From Clostridia bacterium (GTDB lineage: Bacteria > Bacillota > Clostridia > Christensenellales > Aristaeellaceae), in NCBI GenBank assembly GCA_017447185.1, contig JAFSOC010000015.1, positions 430,209-494,208 of the forward strand: a stretch of DNA of 64,000 nucleotides. The letters run 5' to 3'. The notes under the pieces were generated by a model, which did no database searches, was not told where the DNA came from, and saw only the letters and a program-made list of their open reading frames with translations. Made by a program: the position numbers and the translations under genes. Shown in pieces: positions 34,094 through 43,461 of the stretch; within the stretch, counting starts at the first letter, position 1; each line of letters opens with the position of its first letter.

Positions 34094-34729
34094 CTACAGG
34101 TTCAGATGCAGATATTTTTTCAGCCAGTATTTACACCAGGCAAGCGATTCACGGCTATGGTTTTTCAGCCAGTATTCCGGCAGGCAGGGACTGCCGATTC
34201 CGACAGCGTCCATTCCAAGATCCCCGGCCAGCGCCATACTTCGCGGCACATGATAATCACTCGACACGATCACCACCTGCCGGATCTTCGTTGAATAATT
34301 GTCCAGAAGTTTCTTTGCATTCTGCAGGTTCTGCTCCGTATTGAAGGAATCCGGATCTGTAAGGATCATGTCGCCCGGGATTCCTTTGTCTTCCAAATAC
34401 CGTTTCATAACCGCTGCTTCCGTTTCCGGTTCGTCGTTTCCCTGTGCACCGCAAACAACAACAGGCACCTGTTTTTGCTGAAATACTTCCGCCGCCAGAT
34501 CCAGACGCCAGGACAGCTGTACGCTTGGTACGCCATCCGGTTTCACCTGTGCGCCAAGGACGATTACTGCATCATAGGTTCCCGGAAGATCACCGGCTTT
34601 TTTAGCCACTTTCCCTTCCCGGATACATACAAATCCGACAAGTCCGCCAAAAAGCAGAATGCCGAGTGACAGAAGGATCAAAATGATTTTGATCACCGGA
34701 TGCATCCGCTTCCTTTCCTTGTTTTCCAT
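34094..34729 (-). CDS. SanA/YdcF-family membrane protein (DUF218)
   Basis: A 211-aa protein with one N-terminal transmembrane helix (about 12-32) and a cytosol- or surface-facing DUF218 domain. Visible motifs are AVIVLGAQV, CGAQGNDEPETEA and DSFNTEQNLQNAKK, the conserved acidic and Asn positions of the family. Related proteins affect envelope permeability to vancomycin in enterobacteria or carry out envelope lipid metabolism; exact chemistry is unsettled. Gap to radC is 26 bp, and it lies in the same operon run. Confidence 0.85.
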   Translation of the reverse strand: MENKERKRMHPVIKIILILLSLGILLFGGLVGFVCIREGKVAKKAGDLPGTYDAVIVLGAQVKPDGVPSVQLSWRLDLAAEVFQQKQVPVVVCGAQGNDEPETEAAVMKRYLEDKGIPGDMILTDPDSFNTEQNLQNAKKLLDNYSTKIRQVVIVSSDYHVPRSMALAGDLGMDAVGIGSPCLPEYWLKNHSRESLAWCKYWLKKYLHLNL

Positions 34730-34755
34730 GCCGTTTTTTGCCTCCGCTCCATCTG

Positions 34756-35466
34756 TTATTTGCCGCGGACCCTGTAATCTATATCTCCGTGCTGTATCAT
34801 GCTGTAAGTGGAATCGTTGGCCACAATGATATGGTCCAGCAGCAGGATGCCCACGCCGTTCAGCAGCCGCTGCAACTGCAGCGTAGAAGCAATGTCCTCA
34901 GGAGACGGTGCGCATGTTCCGCCGGGATGGTTATGGCACAGCAGTACACTGTGCGCATTGTAATTCAACGCAGTTTCCATCACAATTCTCGGGTATGCAG
35001 ATACCTCGCTGAGAGAGCCTTCCGATATTTTCCTTCGTCCGAGCACAGCACACTTTGCATTCAGTGAAATGACATAAAACCGTTCGGATCGGTTCCCGGC
35101 AAGAAGTGACAAACAGTATTTCTCAGCCTCACGGCTGTTGCCGATCCGGTCCGGTACTGCCATCGCGCAACGGTTCCACACCCGTGTCAGCGGCACAACC
35201 ATTGAAATCAGCGTAGCGGCACGTTCTCCGACTTCCGGAACCCGCATCAGCATTTCCGGCCGTGCTTCCAGCACGCCTTTCAGCGATCCGAATTCATCCA
35301 GCAGCGCATGTGCGATCGGATTTGTATCCTTCCGCGCATTGGCGTAGAACAGCAGCAGTTCCAGGATCTGATGATCCTCAAAATTCTCAAAGCCGTTTTC
35401 GTGAATAAATCGCTGACGCAGTTTCTCCCGGTGTCCTTCATGCAGATTCTCTTTTTTCTCTGTCAT
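34756..35466 (-). CDS. radC: RadC-family JAB-domain protein
   Basis: A 236-aa protein with an N-terminal helix-hairpin-helix-like UPF0758 region (about 1-95) and a C-terminal JAB1/MPN metal-dependent domain with CHNHPGGTCAPSPED (about 173-187), which contains the H-x-H and distal D of the JAMM motif. The old DNA repair assignment is doubtful; the biochemical role is not established. 12 bp separate it from the preceding alcohol dehydrogenase gene. Confidence 0.9.
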   Translation of the reverse strand: MTEKKENLHEGHREKLRQRFIHENGFENFEDHQILELLLFYANARKDTNPIAHALLDEFGSLKGVLEARPEMLMRVPEVGERAATLISMVVPLTRVWNRCAMAVPDRIGNSREAEKYCLSLLAGNRSERFYVISLNAKCAVLGRRKISEGSLSEVSAYPRIVMETALNYNAHSVLLCHNHPGGTCAPSPEDIASTLQLQRLLNGVGILLLDHIIVANDSTYSMIQHGDIDYRVRGK

Positions 35467-35478
35467 TGTGTTTCTCCC

Positions 35479-36618
35479 CTATTCCTGCTGGTTATAATAC
35501 TGCCAGATATCCAGGCAGGCCTGTTTCTCCGCCGCGCACAACGGCAGGAATGCCCGCCGGTATACCTCTTTCACATCATCCCGTGTCATTTTTACCGGAT
35601 GATTCCCCAGTCTCTGCGGATCAACTGAATCAGCAAGAAGGTTCAGTGTCTCCTCCGAAGGCATGGGAGGAATCTCCATCTCGAGGTCATAGAGGATTCC
35701 GCGCAGCAGACGCGGCATCATTTCCGCAGATCCGAGCCGTATTTTCCCGCACAGATCCTGAAGGATTCCCTGCATTTCCTCTGTTGCAGTCATCCGTTCC
35801 CACAGTACCGGAAGCGTCAGCATACAGGCATGACCGTGTGCAAGCCCCATTGTCTTTGTCAGCTGATAAGACATGGCATGTGCAGCAGTCGTCCGTGTCA
35901 TCTGGATGGCTTTTCCGCTCTGGAAGGAGGCATCCAGCATTTCCTCCGCAGCATGCGGATCTCCGGCCAGATAGGATTTCATGTTATCCAGTACGCCAAG
36001 TACCGCCAGGAATGCATGTACACGACTGTCTTCCGTTGCCCGTGTGCACCACCAGCTTTCAATACCCTGGCTCAGCGCGTCCAATGCAGCGGATTTCTGA
36101 TGGTATACCGGCAGGGAATCCAGCAGATCCGCATCCAGGATTACTCCGTCCGGCCGCAATGCAGGATGGCTCAGGGAGATTTTCCGGTTTCCGAGGTAGA
36201 CAACCGCATTCTGTGTTGCTTCAGCGCCGGTTCCTGCCGTTCCGGGAATAGCAATATGGGGAGTATCCATTTCATCCGGAAAGCGGCCCTCCAGTGCATT
36301 CTCCGGGTTTCCTGCATACAGGATCGCCTTCACTGCCTTGGCAGTATCCATTGCGGATCCTCCGCCGATGGAGATGATTCCGTCGCACTGCTGCGACCGA
36401 TACAGTTTCACAGCCGGCAGGGCATCCTGCAAATCCGGATTCGGATGATATTCACTGAACACCGGAAAAAGGAGCAGAGCCGGATCTTTTTTCATCAGCA
36501 TTCCGGTCAGGTGGGCTGAACCAACGATCATGGGCCGTTTAATGTTGAGTTTTTCAGTCATTTGCAGGATTTTCCCAATACTCCCCCTGCCGCGCAGTAC
36601 TTTCTGATACGGTTCCAA
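35479..36618 (-). CDS. iron-containing alcohol dehydrogenase
   Basis: A 379-aa type III dehydrogenase. SIGGGSAMDTAKAV is the nucleotide-binding GGGSxxD block near 95-108. Metal histidines include TTAAHAMSYQLTKTMGLAHGHACML, the G-x-x-H-G-x-x family signature, and RLGNHPVKMTRDDV is near the C-terminus. The substrate (alcohol, diol or lactaldehyde) cannot be read from the sequence. It lies in a housekeeping run between mnmE and radC, 23 bp after mnmE, which is an atypical place for a fermentation enzyme. Confidence 0.88.
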   Translation of the reverse strand: MEPYQKVLRGRGSIGKILQMTEKLNIKRPMIVGSAHLTGMLMKKDPALLLFPVFSEYHPNPDLQDALPAVKLYRSQQCDGIISIGGGSAMDTAKAVKAILYAGNPENALEGRFPDEMDTPHIAIPGTAGTGAEATQNAVVYLGNRKISLSHPALRPDGVILDADLLDSLPVYHQKSAALDALSQGIESWWCTRATEDSRVHAFLAVLGVLDNMKSYLAGDPHAAEEMLDASFQSGKAIQMTRTTAAHAMSYQLTKTMGLAHGHACMLTLPVLWERMTATEEMQGILQDLCGKIRLGSAEMMPRLLRGILYDLEMEIPPMPSEETLNLLADSVDPQRLGNHPVKMTRDDVKEVYRRAFLPLCAAEKQACLDIWQYYNQQE

Positions 36619-36641
36619 TGTTTATTCCCCTTCTTTGTTTT

Positions 36642-38033
36642 CTACTTTCCCACACAAAAACCCGAGAATACAGCGTCGAGCAGCTTTTCTTCCACGCGGT
36701 CACCCGTGATTTCGCTGAGGGCGTTCTGTGCCGCCTGCAGGTCTGTGGCAGCCATGTCCGGCGTCATGGTATCCAGCGTGCGTATTGCATCCTTAAGGCA
36801 GTTAACGGCACGCTTTACTGCTTCAAGATGACGCGGCTGTGTCAGCACCAGCTGATCCCCGACCTCTGCGCTTTCACGGAGAAAATCACGGATCAGCTGC
36901 ACAGAGCCGGTATCCAGAGCAGATACTGTCAGGCACCGGACATCCGGGCGTATGGCTGATACCTTCTGGGCTGTTGTCACCTGCGGCAGATCCGACTTGT
37001 TGATCAGAATCGCATCCGTTGCCTGCAGCTGCTGCAGCCATTCTTTTTCTTCCTCTCCGAGAGGCTTTGATCCGTCAAGAACCAGCATGGCAATATCCGC
37101 ATTGCGCAATGCCCTTTCGGATCTTTCCACGCCAATCCGTTCAATTGGATCTTCTGTTTCCCGCATGCCGGCCGTATCTGTCAGGTATACGCGGATACCG
37201 CCCAGCATGATTTCACCTTCCACGGTATCCCGCGTTGTACCGGGTATCTCGGTGACAATCGCCTTGTCCTGACCAACCATCGCATTCAGGATGCTGCTTT
37301 TCCCGGCATTCGGAATGCCAAAAAGGGTAACATGCATACCGTCATGAATCAGGTGGGAAGATCGTTCATCCACAGCTCCCTGAAGTTCGTCGATCAGTTT
37401 TTCCAGTCCGGTTCGGAGGGCTCCGGCGCCTTCCTCATCTGATATTTCTTCCGGATAGTCAATACAGGCCGCGAGGCCGGCCTGCAGTTGGTACAGATCG
37501 TCTGCAGCCTTCCGGATAAAATCTGCTGTACCGCCGGTCATCTGGCGCACTGCTGCGCGGCGTTCCTGTTCTCCCCGTGCGGAGATCAGGTTCATGACCG
37601 CTTCCGCTCGGCTCAGGTCAATCCGGCCGTTCAGGAAGGCCCTGCGTGTAAACTCCCCCGCTTCAGCCAGTCTGGCACCGTTCATCAGGCAAAGATCCAG
37701 TATGCGGTTCAGCACCTGCGTTCCGCCATGGCTCTGAATTTCAGCCACATCCTCCCGGGTATAGCTGGAAGGTGCGCGCATCAGCACCGCCATGCATTCA
37801 TCCAGTACTTCTTCCCTGTTCAGAATCCGGCCGTACATCATTTTGTGGCTTTCCATCCGGACAGGCTCAGTTTCCCCGGAATGTGCTGCAGGTGAAAAAA
37901 TCTTTTGCAGAATGCATTCTGCATTTGGGCCGCTGATCCGGATAATTCCGATTCCGCCCTGACCGGGAGCTGTTGCGACTGCAGCAATCGTATCCTCCGG
38001 CCGGTTTATCTGCTTTCCGTTATCCACTTTCAT
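36642..38033 (-). CDS. mnmE: tRNA uridine-5-carboxymethylaminomethyl GTPase
   Basis: Acts with MnmG to build the cmnm5 modification at the wobble uridine. The 463-aa protein has an N-terminal folate-binding domain (DTIAAVATAPGQGGIGIIRISG), helical middle and a G domain with GIPNAGKSS near 225, DTAGMRE near 272, NKSD near 340, and the C-terminal FCVGK, where the invariant cysteine is required for catalysis. 8 bp after rpe. MnmG, usually adjacent, is not in the window. Confidence 0.95.
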   Translation of the reverse strand: MKVDNGKQINRPEDTIAAVATAPGQGGIGIIRISGPNAECILQKIFSPAAHSGETEPVRMESHKMMYGRILNREEVLDECMAVLMRAPSSYTREDVAEIQSHGGTQVLNRILDLCLMNGARLAEAGEFTRRAFLNGRIDLSRAEAVMNLISARGEQERRAAVRQMTGGTADFIRKAADDLYQLQAGLAACIDYPEEISDEEGAGALRTGLEKLIDELQGAVDERSSHLIHDGMHVTLFGIPNAGKSSILNAMVGQDKAIVTEIPGTTRDTVEGEIMLGGIRVYLTDTAGMRETEDPIERIGVERSERALRNADIAMLVLDGSKPLGEEEKEWLQQLQATDAILINKSDLPQVTTAQKVSAIRPDVRCLTVSALDTGSVQLIRDFLRESAEVGDQLVLTQPRHLEAVKRAVNCLKDAIRTLDTMTPDMAATDLQAAQNALSEITGDRVEEKLLDAVFSGFCVGK

Positions 38034-38041
38034 CTCTCCGA

Positions 38042-38677
38042 TTACAGGAAGGCATGCATCCGGGCAATCGCCGCGCGCATGTCCTCATTCCGGAACAGTG
38101 CCGTACCCATTACGGCAACGGACAACCCGTGATCCATCAATCGCTGCAGATTCTCCTCAGAGATTCCGCCATCCGCTTCAATTTCACCTTTATATCCGGC
38201 ATCACGCAATGCGCGAATTTTCTCAAGGACGCTTTCATCCAGTTTCTGTCCGCCAAACCCAGGCTCTACCGTCATCGCAAGAATCAGATCAGCCTGTTCG
38301 ATGTACTGCATCGCATCCTGTGCGGGTGTCTTTGGTTTCAGTGCCACACCTGCTTTCGCTCCGGATGCGTGGATCTTCTCCAGCAGACCGGAAACATTGC
38401 CTGTCTCCGCGTGCAGCGTCACCACCGAAGCGCCGGCTTTCAGGAATTCATCCAGAAGACTTTCAGGACGATCCATCATCAGATGCACATCCAGCGGAAT
38501 ATCCGTAATCTCTTTCAGCCGCCGTACAACATCAGGAGAATAGGCCAGATTCGGAACAAAATGCGCATCCATCACATCCACATGAATCCAGTCGCATCCG
38601 GCCTCCGCTGCGCGGCGTACATCCCGTTCAAGGTTGACAGGATCCGCAGCCAGAATACTCGGTGCAATTTTAATCAT
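38042..38677 (-). CDS. rpe: ribulose-phosphate 3-epimerase
   Basis: Interconverts ribulose-5-phosphate and xylulose-5-phosphate. The 211-aa TIM barrel begins MIKIAPSILAAD; further markers are IHVDVMDAHFVPN near 32-44, DVHLMMDRPE near 64-73, MTVEPGFGGQK near 140 and EADGGISEENL near 175. I chose ATG 38677, which has GGAGGG upstream; the longer frame to 38839 is an artefact of the overlapping rsgA gene. Its start overlaps rsgA by 8 bp. Confidence 0.95.
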   Translation of the reverse strand: MIKIAPSILAADPVNLERDVRRAAEAGCDWIHVDVMDAHFVPNLAYSPDVVRRLKEITDIPLDVHLMMDRPESLLDEFLKAGASVVTLHAETGNVSGLLEKIHASGAKAGVALKPKTPAQDAMQYIEQADLILAMTVEPGFGGQKLDESVLEKIRALRDAGYKGEIEADGGISEENLQRLMDHGLSVAVMGTALFRNEDMRAAIARMHAFL

Positions 38678-39548
38678 ATCTTTCCCTCCATACTTCCCGT
38701 GTCTCCGCCAGCAGCTGTCGGTAACGCAGGAGCCTCTCCGGATGAATGATTCCGTTGTCTGCCGCTTCCTGTACCGCGCATCCGGGTTCCCGGTCATGCA
38801 GGCATTCACGGAAGCGGCATTTTCCTTCGTAAGGCACAAATTCCGGATACCGTTTGCGTATCTTTTCAGGTGGCAGCGGCCTTTCAGGTTCGAGCAGGCT
38901 GAAGCCTGCAGTATCCATCACACGCAGTCCTTCTTTCTCAATCAGTTCAGACTGTCGGGTGGTATTCTTTCCTCTGGAAATCTTCCTGGAGATATCACCG
39001 GTTTCGAGATGCACCTTCAGCAGCACATTCAGCAGTGTACTCTTCCCTGCGCCGCTCTGTCCGGTCAGGCAGCAGAGTTCCCCCTCCATAGCCTTTTTCA
39101 GAGCTTCCAGTCCTTCTCCCGTTTTTCCGCTGACCGGGAAAACAGGGATCCCTGCCGGCCTGTACTGTTCCGAGATAACAGGCGCAAGCACCTGATCCAG
39201 GTCTGTTTTGTTCACGGCAATCAGGATCTTCATTTCCTGCGCAACTGCCCGGGAAATCAGCCGGTCCGTCAGCAGAAGATCCGCTTCCGGTACCGGGGCG
39301 ATCACAATAACCAGGCAGGAAACATTCGCTACCGGGGGACGGAGACAGACAGTTTTCCTGGGAAGAATCTCCTCAATCCATCCATCCTTCTCACCTTCGC
39401 CCGGGGTAAACCAAACTTCATCACCTGTAAGCGGGCTGATTCCCTGGCGCCGGAACTTCTTCTTGCACCGCAGCGTATAAGTGTTACCCGCTGCATCTTT
39501 TGCTGTGTAGAAGCTTCCGATACCGCGGATCAGTGTGCCGCGCATCAT
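38670..39548 (-). CDS. rsgA: ribosome small subunit-dependent GTPase A
   Basis: Circularly permuted GTPase checking late 30S assembly. The 292-aa protein has an N-terminal OB domain, the permuted order G4 (NKTD) before G1 (GQSGAGKSTLLNVL) and G3 (DTAGF), and a C-terminal zinc motif with CRFRECLHDREPGC. Start chosen at ATG 39548, with AGGGGAAAC just before it; ATG 39593 has poorer signals. It lies between prkC and rpe, as in many Firmicutes. Confidence 0.93.
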   Translation of the reverse strand: MMRGTLIRGIGSFYTAKDAAGNTYTLRCKKKFRRQGISPLTGDEVWFTPGEGEKDGWIEEILPRKTVCLRPPVANVSCLVIVIAPVPEADLLLTDRLISRAVAQEMKILIAVNKTDLDQVLAPVISEQYRPAGIPVFPVSGKTGEGLEALKKAMEGELCCLTGQSGAGKSTLLNVLLKVHLETGDISRKISRGKNTTRQSELIEKEGLRVMDTAGFSLLEPERPLPPEKIRKRYPEFVPYEGKCRFRECLHDREPGCAVQEAADNGIIHPERLLRYRQLLAETREVWRERYD

Positions 39549-39600
39549 TGTTTCCCCTGTTCCGCCTGATTCACTCATTTCCGGCCTGTTCACTCTTTCT

Positions 39601-41490
39601 TTAATCTCCGTTATCCTTCGGATTCAGCGGCTTCTGTTCATACTGGGTATCGCCAATATAAACCGTATAGGTATAAAGCCTGTCATCCGGAATATCGATG
39701 GTTTCTTCGATCAGGCGGGAATCGCCTGCCTCAACGGTGTAATTCCGGGTATAGGCCACACTGGAGCCTTCCGCCCGGGTGCTGATTCTCACCTTCAGCT
39801 GCTGGTCCGATTCCGGCAGTGTGACGCTCAGAGTGGCAGTGCATTCAGCTTCCGGATACCTGTAAATGGTCAGCTGGACGGGTGTGTCTTCTGCAACGCG
39901 GTTTTCTGCTTCCGGCGCGGTTGCCGCGACAAGCCCGTGTTCCTTCGCATTTTCGGTCATCTCATATTTCAGGGTTGAATGAATCGCCAGATTCTGTGTA
40001 ATCAGCATTTCCTCCGCTTCCTGCAGCGTATGTCCGATAAGGGAAGGTATCACAGTACTCCCGCCGCTGATGGTCAGTGTTACCGGATCATCCCGTGTGA
40101 CCATATCACCGGCCGCCGGCACCTGGCTCATGACGCGTCCTTTCTGTACATCCGCACTCGCAGCCCGGTCTCTTGTAATCGTCATTTTCTTGGCCGTCAG
40201 CAGGTTTGTCGCTTCATCCGCCGTCATATTGGTCACGTCCGGCATTTCAAAGGGTACCGGGCCGCTGGAAATAACCAGGATCACCGCATCCCCTTTTCGG
40301 ATCGTCGTATCCGCTCCGGGGTTCTGCACATAAACCTGATTCAGCTCCACATCATCGCTCGGCATGGCTTTGTGCGTTTCAGTCAGTCCGGCCTGTTTCA
40401 GCACGCGGACCGCTTCCTCAATATTCATGCCCATTACATCAGGAACCTTCACAGTAAAGATTGTCTGTTCATAAATCGCTTTGCCGCCGAAGAACAGTCC
40501 GGCAATCACAGCCAGTGCAATCACGATATTCAGTGCGATCCTGATCGTCTTGTTCCGGTTCCGCGGACGCACAGGCCTCCGGGGACCTGTATTCGTATTG
40601 CGCTCGCCGGCAACCTGTGGCTTGGGCTGCCGGATCTCCAGTTCATTTTCTGGATAAGGAATTTGTTCACCGCGTTCTTCCAGTGCAGCACGCAGATCAG
40701 ACGCCATATCCCTGGCAGACTGATAACGCATTGCCGGATTCTTTTCCATCGCCCGCATACATACACGTATCACCGCCGGCGGCACATCCGGCGCCAGTGT
40801 CTGTATCGGTACAGGTGCTGCGTGCAGGTGCTGCATCGCTACAGCCACAGGATTGTCCCCGTCAAAAGGAACGCGGCCGGTAAGCATCTCATAAAGCACC
40901 ACACCTGTGGAATAGATATCGCTGGCGGCTGTTGCACCTTCACCGCGTGCCTGCTCCGGTGAAAAATAGTGCACGGAACCCATGACATTATCACCGCGTG
41001 TCAGTGTGGCGCTGTCGGCAATGCGGGCAATACCAAAATCCGCCACCTTGATATGTCCATCCTCATGTACCAGGATGTTTTGCGGCTTGATGTCCCGGTG
41101 AACAATTCCGTTCCGGTGCGCATGTTCCAGTGCGCTCAGAATACGAATGGCAATCTGGCAGGACAGCGGCGCACTCAGTTTTCCGCGTTCCTGGATCACG
41201 GCTTTCAGGGTTTTACCCTGTACATATTCCATAACCAGATAGCGGTTTTCGCCGTCCATGCCCACATCCAGCAGATTGACGATGTTATGATGCGTCATCT
41301 TGCTTGCTGCTTCCGCCTCGCGCTGGAACCGGCCGATAAATTCCCGGTCTTCATTGTACTCCGGGCGAAGGACCTTAACGGCGACATTATGTCCCGTGCG
41401 CAGGTCGATCGCTCGGTAAACAATGGCCATACCACCCATACCGATCTGTTCTGTCAGACGGTAGCGGTTGGCAAGAATTTTTTCATTCAT
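39601..41490 (-). CDS. prkC: PASTA-domain serine/threonine protein kinase
   Basis: A 629-aa membrane kinase sensing cell-wall fragments. Kinase domain residues about 10-270: glycine loop IGMGGMAIVYRA, Lys39 (VAVKV), HRDIKPQN at 131-138, DFGIARI at 151. A basic/proline linker follows, then a transmembrane helix near 325-345 (IALNIVIALAVIAGLFFGG). Three PASTA repeats start VKVPDVMGMNI, EMPDVTNMT and VIPSLIGHTL. The last about 70 residues form an additional beta domain (TLSVTLPESDQQLKVRI), more than usual. It overlaps prpC by 4 bp, the standard kinase-phosphatase pair. Confidence 0.95.
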   Translation of the reverse strand: MNEKILANRYRLTEQIGMGGMAIVYRAIDLRTGHNVAVKVLRPEYNEDREFIGRFQREAEAASKMTHHNIVNLLDVGMDGENRYLVMEYVQGKTLKAVIQERGKLSAPLSCQIAIRILSALEHAHRNGIVHRDIKPQNILVHEDGHIKVADFGIARIADSATLTRGDNVMGSVHYFSPEQARGEGATAASDIYSTGVVLYEMLTGRVPFDGDNPVAVAMQHLHAAPVPIQTLAPDVPPAVIRVCMRAMEKNPAMRYQSARDMASDLRAALEERGEQIPYPENELEIRQPKPQVAGERNTNTGPRRPVRPRNRNKTIRIALNIVIALAVIAGLFFGGKAIYEQTIFTVKVPDVMGMNIEEAVRVLKQAGLTETHKAMPSDDVELNQVYVQNPGADTTIRKGDAVILVISSGPVPFEMPDVTNMTADEATNLLTAKKMTITRDRAASADVQKGRVMSQVPAAGDMVTRDDPVTLTISGGSTVIPSLIGHTLQEAEEMLITQNLAIHSTLKYEMTENAKEHGLVAATAPEAENRVAEDTPVQLTIYRYPEAECTATLSVTLPESDQQLKVRISTRAEGSSVAYTRNYTVEAGDSRLIEETIDIPDDRLYTYTVYIGDTQYEQKPLNPKDNGD

Positions 41491-42362
41491 GCTTCGGCCT
41501 CCCCGTCCTCATTTTCTGTGGGTGCAGGGTACTGCTTCTCTTCGTTCTCTCCGCCGGTCTCATCTGTCAGGAGAATCAGTGTGATGTTGTCCTTTCCGCC
41601 ATTGTCCAGTGCTGTCTGCAGCAGTCTGTCTGCAGCTTCTTCCGGGTTCTCCAGCATGACCAGTTCCTGCAGGACGGCACGGCTCATCTGTCCGTACAGT
41701 CCGTCCGAACAGACCAGCCACCTGTCCCCGGCCTGCCGCTTTTCTGTATAAAGGTCCACTTCAATGGTGTCTTCCGTACCGACCGCACGGGTAATATAAT
41801 TACGCATCGGATGACAGGCCGCCTGTTCCTCTGTCAGGACACCGCGGCGTACCATATCACCGACAAGCGAATGATCCACTGTTACCTGTCGCATGATTCC
41901 TCCGCGGATCAGATAGGCGCGGCTGTCCCCGACCTGTGCAATCAGCATTTCTTTCCCGGACGGACACAGCAGTGTCAGGGTTGTCCCCATTCCGGTAAGG
42001 GTTGCATCTTTCTCCTGCTGGTCCCAGATTTCCAGGTTGATCTTCTTTACAATTTCCTCGAGCATCTGTTTATCCGGCGTTATCCCGCGGAATTCGCGCA
42101 GCAGTCCGTCACGGGTATGTGCAGACGCAATTTCCCCGCCGTTATGACCGCCCATTCCGTCCGCCACACCTGCCAGTCCGCAGCCGATTACAAGCGCATC
42201 CTGATTGCTTTTACGGATCCGTCCTACATCCGTGCGGCTCACAAGGGAAAAACCGGGCACAGGGCTTTCCTGGCAGGTTTCTTCCGCAGCAGCAGAGGCT
42301 GCCTGCTTCTCCGGATCCATCATCCGCCGGACAGCATTCTCTTTCAGATTAAACTTCCTCAT
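41487..42362 (-). CDS. prpC: PP2C-family serine/threonine phosphatase
   Basis: A 291-aa phosphatase opposing PrkC. Metal-binding motifs are in order: GLAGVADGMGGHNGGEIAS, LIAQVGDSRAYLIRG, LVCSDGLYGQMS and GGKDNITLIL. A roughly 50-residue N-terminal extension and an acidic C-terminal tail (ENEEKQYPAPTENEDGEAEA) are extra to the core domain. I chose ATG 42362, with AGGAGAAGGAAG upstream. The longer frame to 42533 is read out of rlmN. It overlaps rlmN by 14 bp and prkC by 4 bp. Confidence 0.93.
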   Translation of the reverse strand: MRKFNLKENAVRRMMDPEKQAASAAAEETCQESPVPGFSLVSRTDVGRIRKSNQDALVIGCGLAGVADGMGGHNGGEIASAHTRDGLLREFRGITPDKQMLEEIVKKINLEIWDQQEKDATLTGMGTTLTLLCPSGKEMLIAQVGDSRAYLIRGGIMRQVTVDHSLVGDMVRRGVLTEEQAACHPMRNYITRAVGTEDTIEVDLYTEKRQAGDRWLVCSDGLYGQMSRAVLQELVMLENPEEAADRLLQTALDNGGKDNITLILLTDETGGENEEKQYPAPTENEDGEAEA

Positions 42363-43452
42363 AGCTTCCTTCTCCTGTATCAGATTCTTCCGGTCCGCAG
42401 GGGTGCCCGCCGAGGACCGCCGCCCGCAGCTGTCCGCAGGCACCCTCGATATCGTCGCCCATTTCCCGGCGCCGGGTGACGGAAATATGTTTTTCTTCCA
42501 GCACCTGCATGAATTCCCGTACAGTTCTATCACTGACGCCTTTCAGGGTTCGTTCCTTTACAGCATTCAGGGGAATCAGGTTCACATGGCATTGCATTCC
42601 GTGCAACTGTTCCGCAAGCTCGTATGCATCCTTCCTGCCGGCGTTTACGCCGTCGGACAGTGCATACTCAAACACCACCCGGCGTCCGGTTTCCCGGATA
42701 TAAAAGCGGCAGGCCTCCAGGATGTCCCGGATCGGGTAAGTATTCGCGATGGGCATCATCTGCCGCCGGATTTCATCATTTGGAGCGTGGAGGGAAACGC
42801 ACAGGGTAACAGGCATTTTTTCCCTCGCCAGGTCATACATCTTCGGAACAAGACCGCAGGTGGACAGAGATACATTCCGAAGGCTGAGCCGGATACCGTC
42901 TTCCTCACGAAGAAGCTTCAGGAAACGGATCACCTGGTCATAGTTGTCCAGTGGTTCCCCGCTCCCCATCAGCACCACATGGCTTACCCGGTCAGAGCTG
43001 TTATCCCCGGCCTCCAGGAAACGGTTGACAGCCAGGATTTCCCCAAGCATTTCCCCGGCGGTCAGATCCCGGATCCTTCCTCCCAGGGTGGAAGCGCAAA
43101 ACCGGCATCCCATACGGCATCCAACCTGCGTGGAAATACAGAGGCTGACACCGTACTTATAGTACATGACAACGCCTTCCACGCAGTTACCGTCCTGCAA
43201 TTCATAAAGCACCTTGATGGTCCCATCCAGGCTGGATTTCCTGTGCAGGCGGATCTTTACAGGCTGGGCTACAGCTGTTTCCTTCAGTTTCTCCCGCATG
43301 TCCTTGGAAAGGTTCGTCATTTCATCGAAGTCCCTGCCCCGGTGAATCCACTCAAAAACCTGTTTTCCGCGAAATGCGGGATGTCCCTGTGAGCCAAGCC
43401 ATGCGGTAAGTTCCTCCCGGTTCATGGCCGCAAGTTCTGTTCTTTCCAACAA
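42349..43452 (-). CDS. rlmN: 23S rRNA (adenine2503-C2)-methyltransferase / tRNA A37 methylase
   Basis: Radical SAM dual RNA methylase of 367 aa. CRMGCRFCAS holds the 4Fe-4S CxxxCxxC. The segments GSGEPLDNYDQVIRFLK and LSTCGLVPKMYDLA follow, and the resolving cysteine near the C-terminus sits in EGACGQLRAA. The N-terminal region (AWLGSQGHPAFRGKQVFEWI) is the RNA-binding accessory domain. 9 bp after rsmB. Confidence 0.95.
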   Translation of the reverse strand: MLERTELAAMNREELTAWLGSQGHPAFRGKQVFEWIHRGRDFDEMTNLSKDMREKLKETAVAQPVKIRLHRKSSLDGTIKVLYELQDGNCVEGVVMYYKYGVSLCISTQVGCRMGCRFCASTLGGRIRDLTAGEMLGEILAVNRFLEAGDNSSDRVSHVVLMGSGEPLDNYDQVIRFLKLLREEDGIRLSLRNVSLSTCGLVPKMYDLAREKMPVTLCVSLHAPNDEIRRQMMPIANTYPIRDILEACRFYIRETGRRVVFEYALSDGVNAGRKDAYELAEQLHGMQCHVNLIPLNAVKERTLKGVSDRTVREFMQVLEEKHISVTRRREMGDDIEGACGQLRAAVLGGHPCGPEESDTGEGSYEEV

Positions 43453-43461
43453 TCGATACTC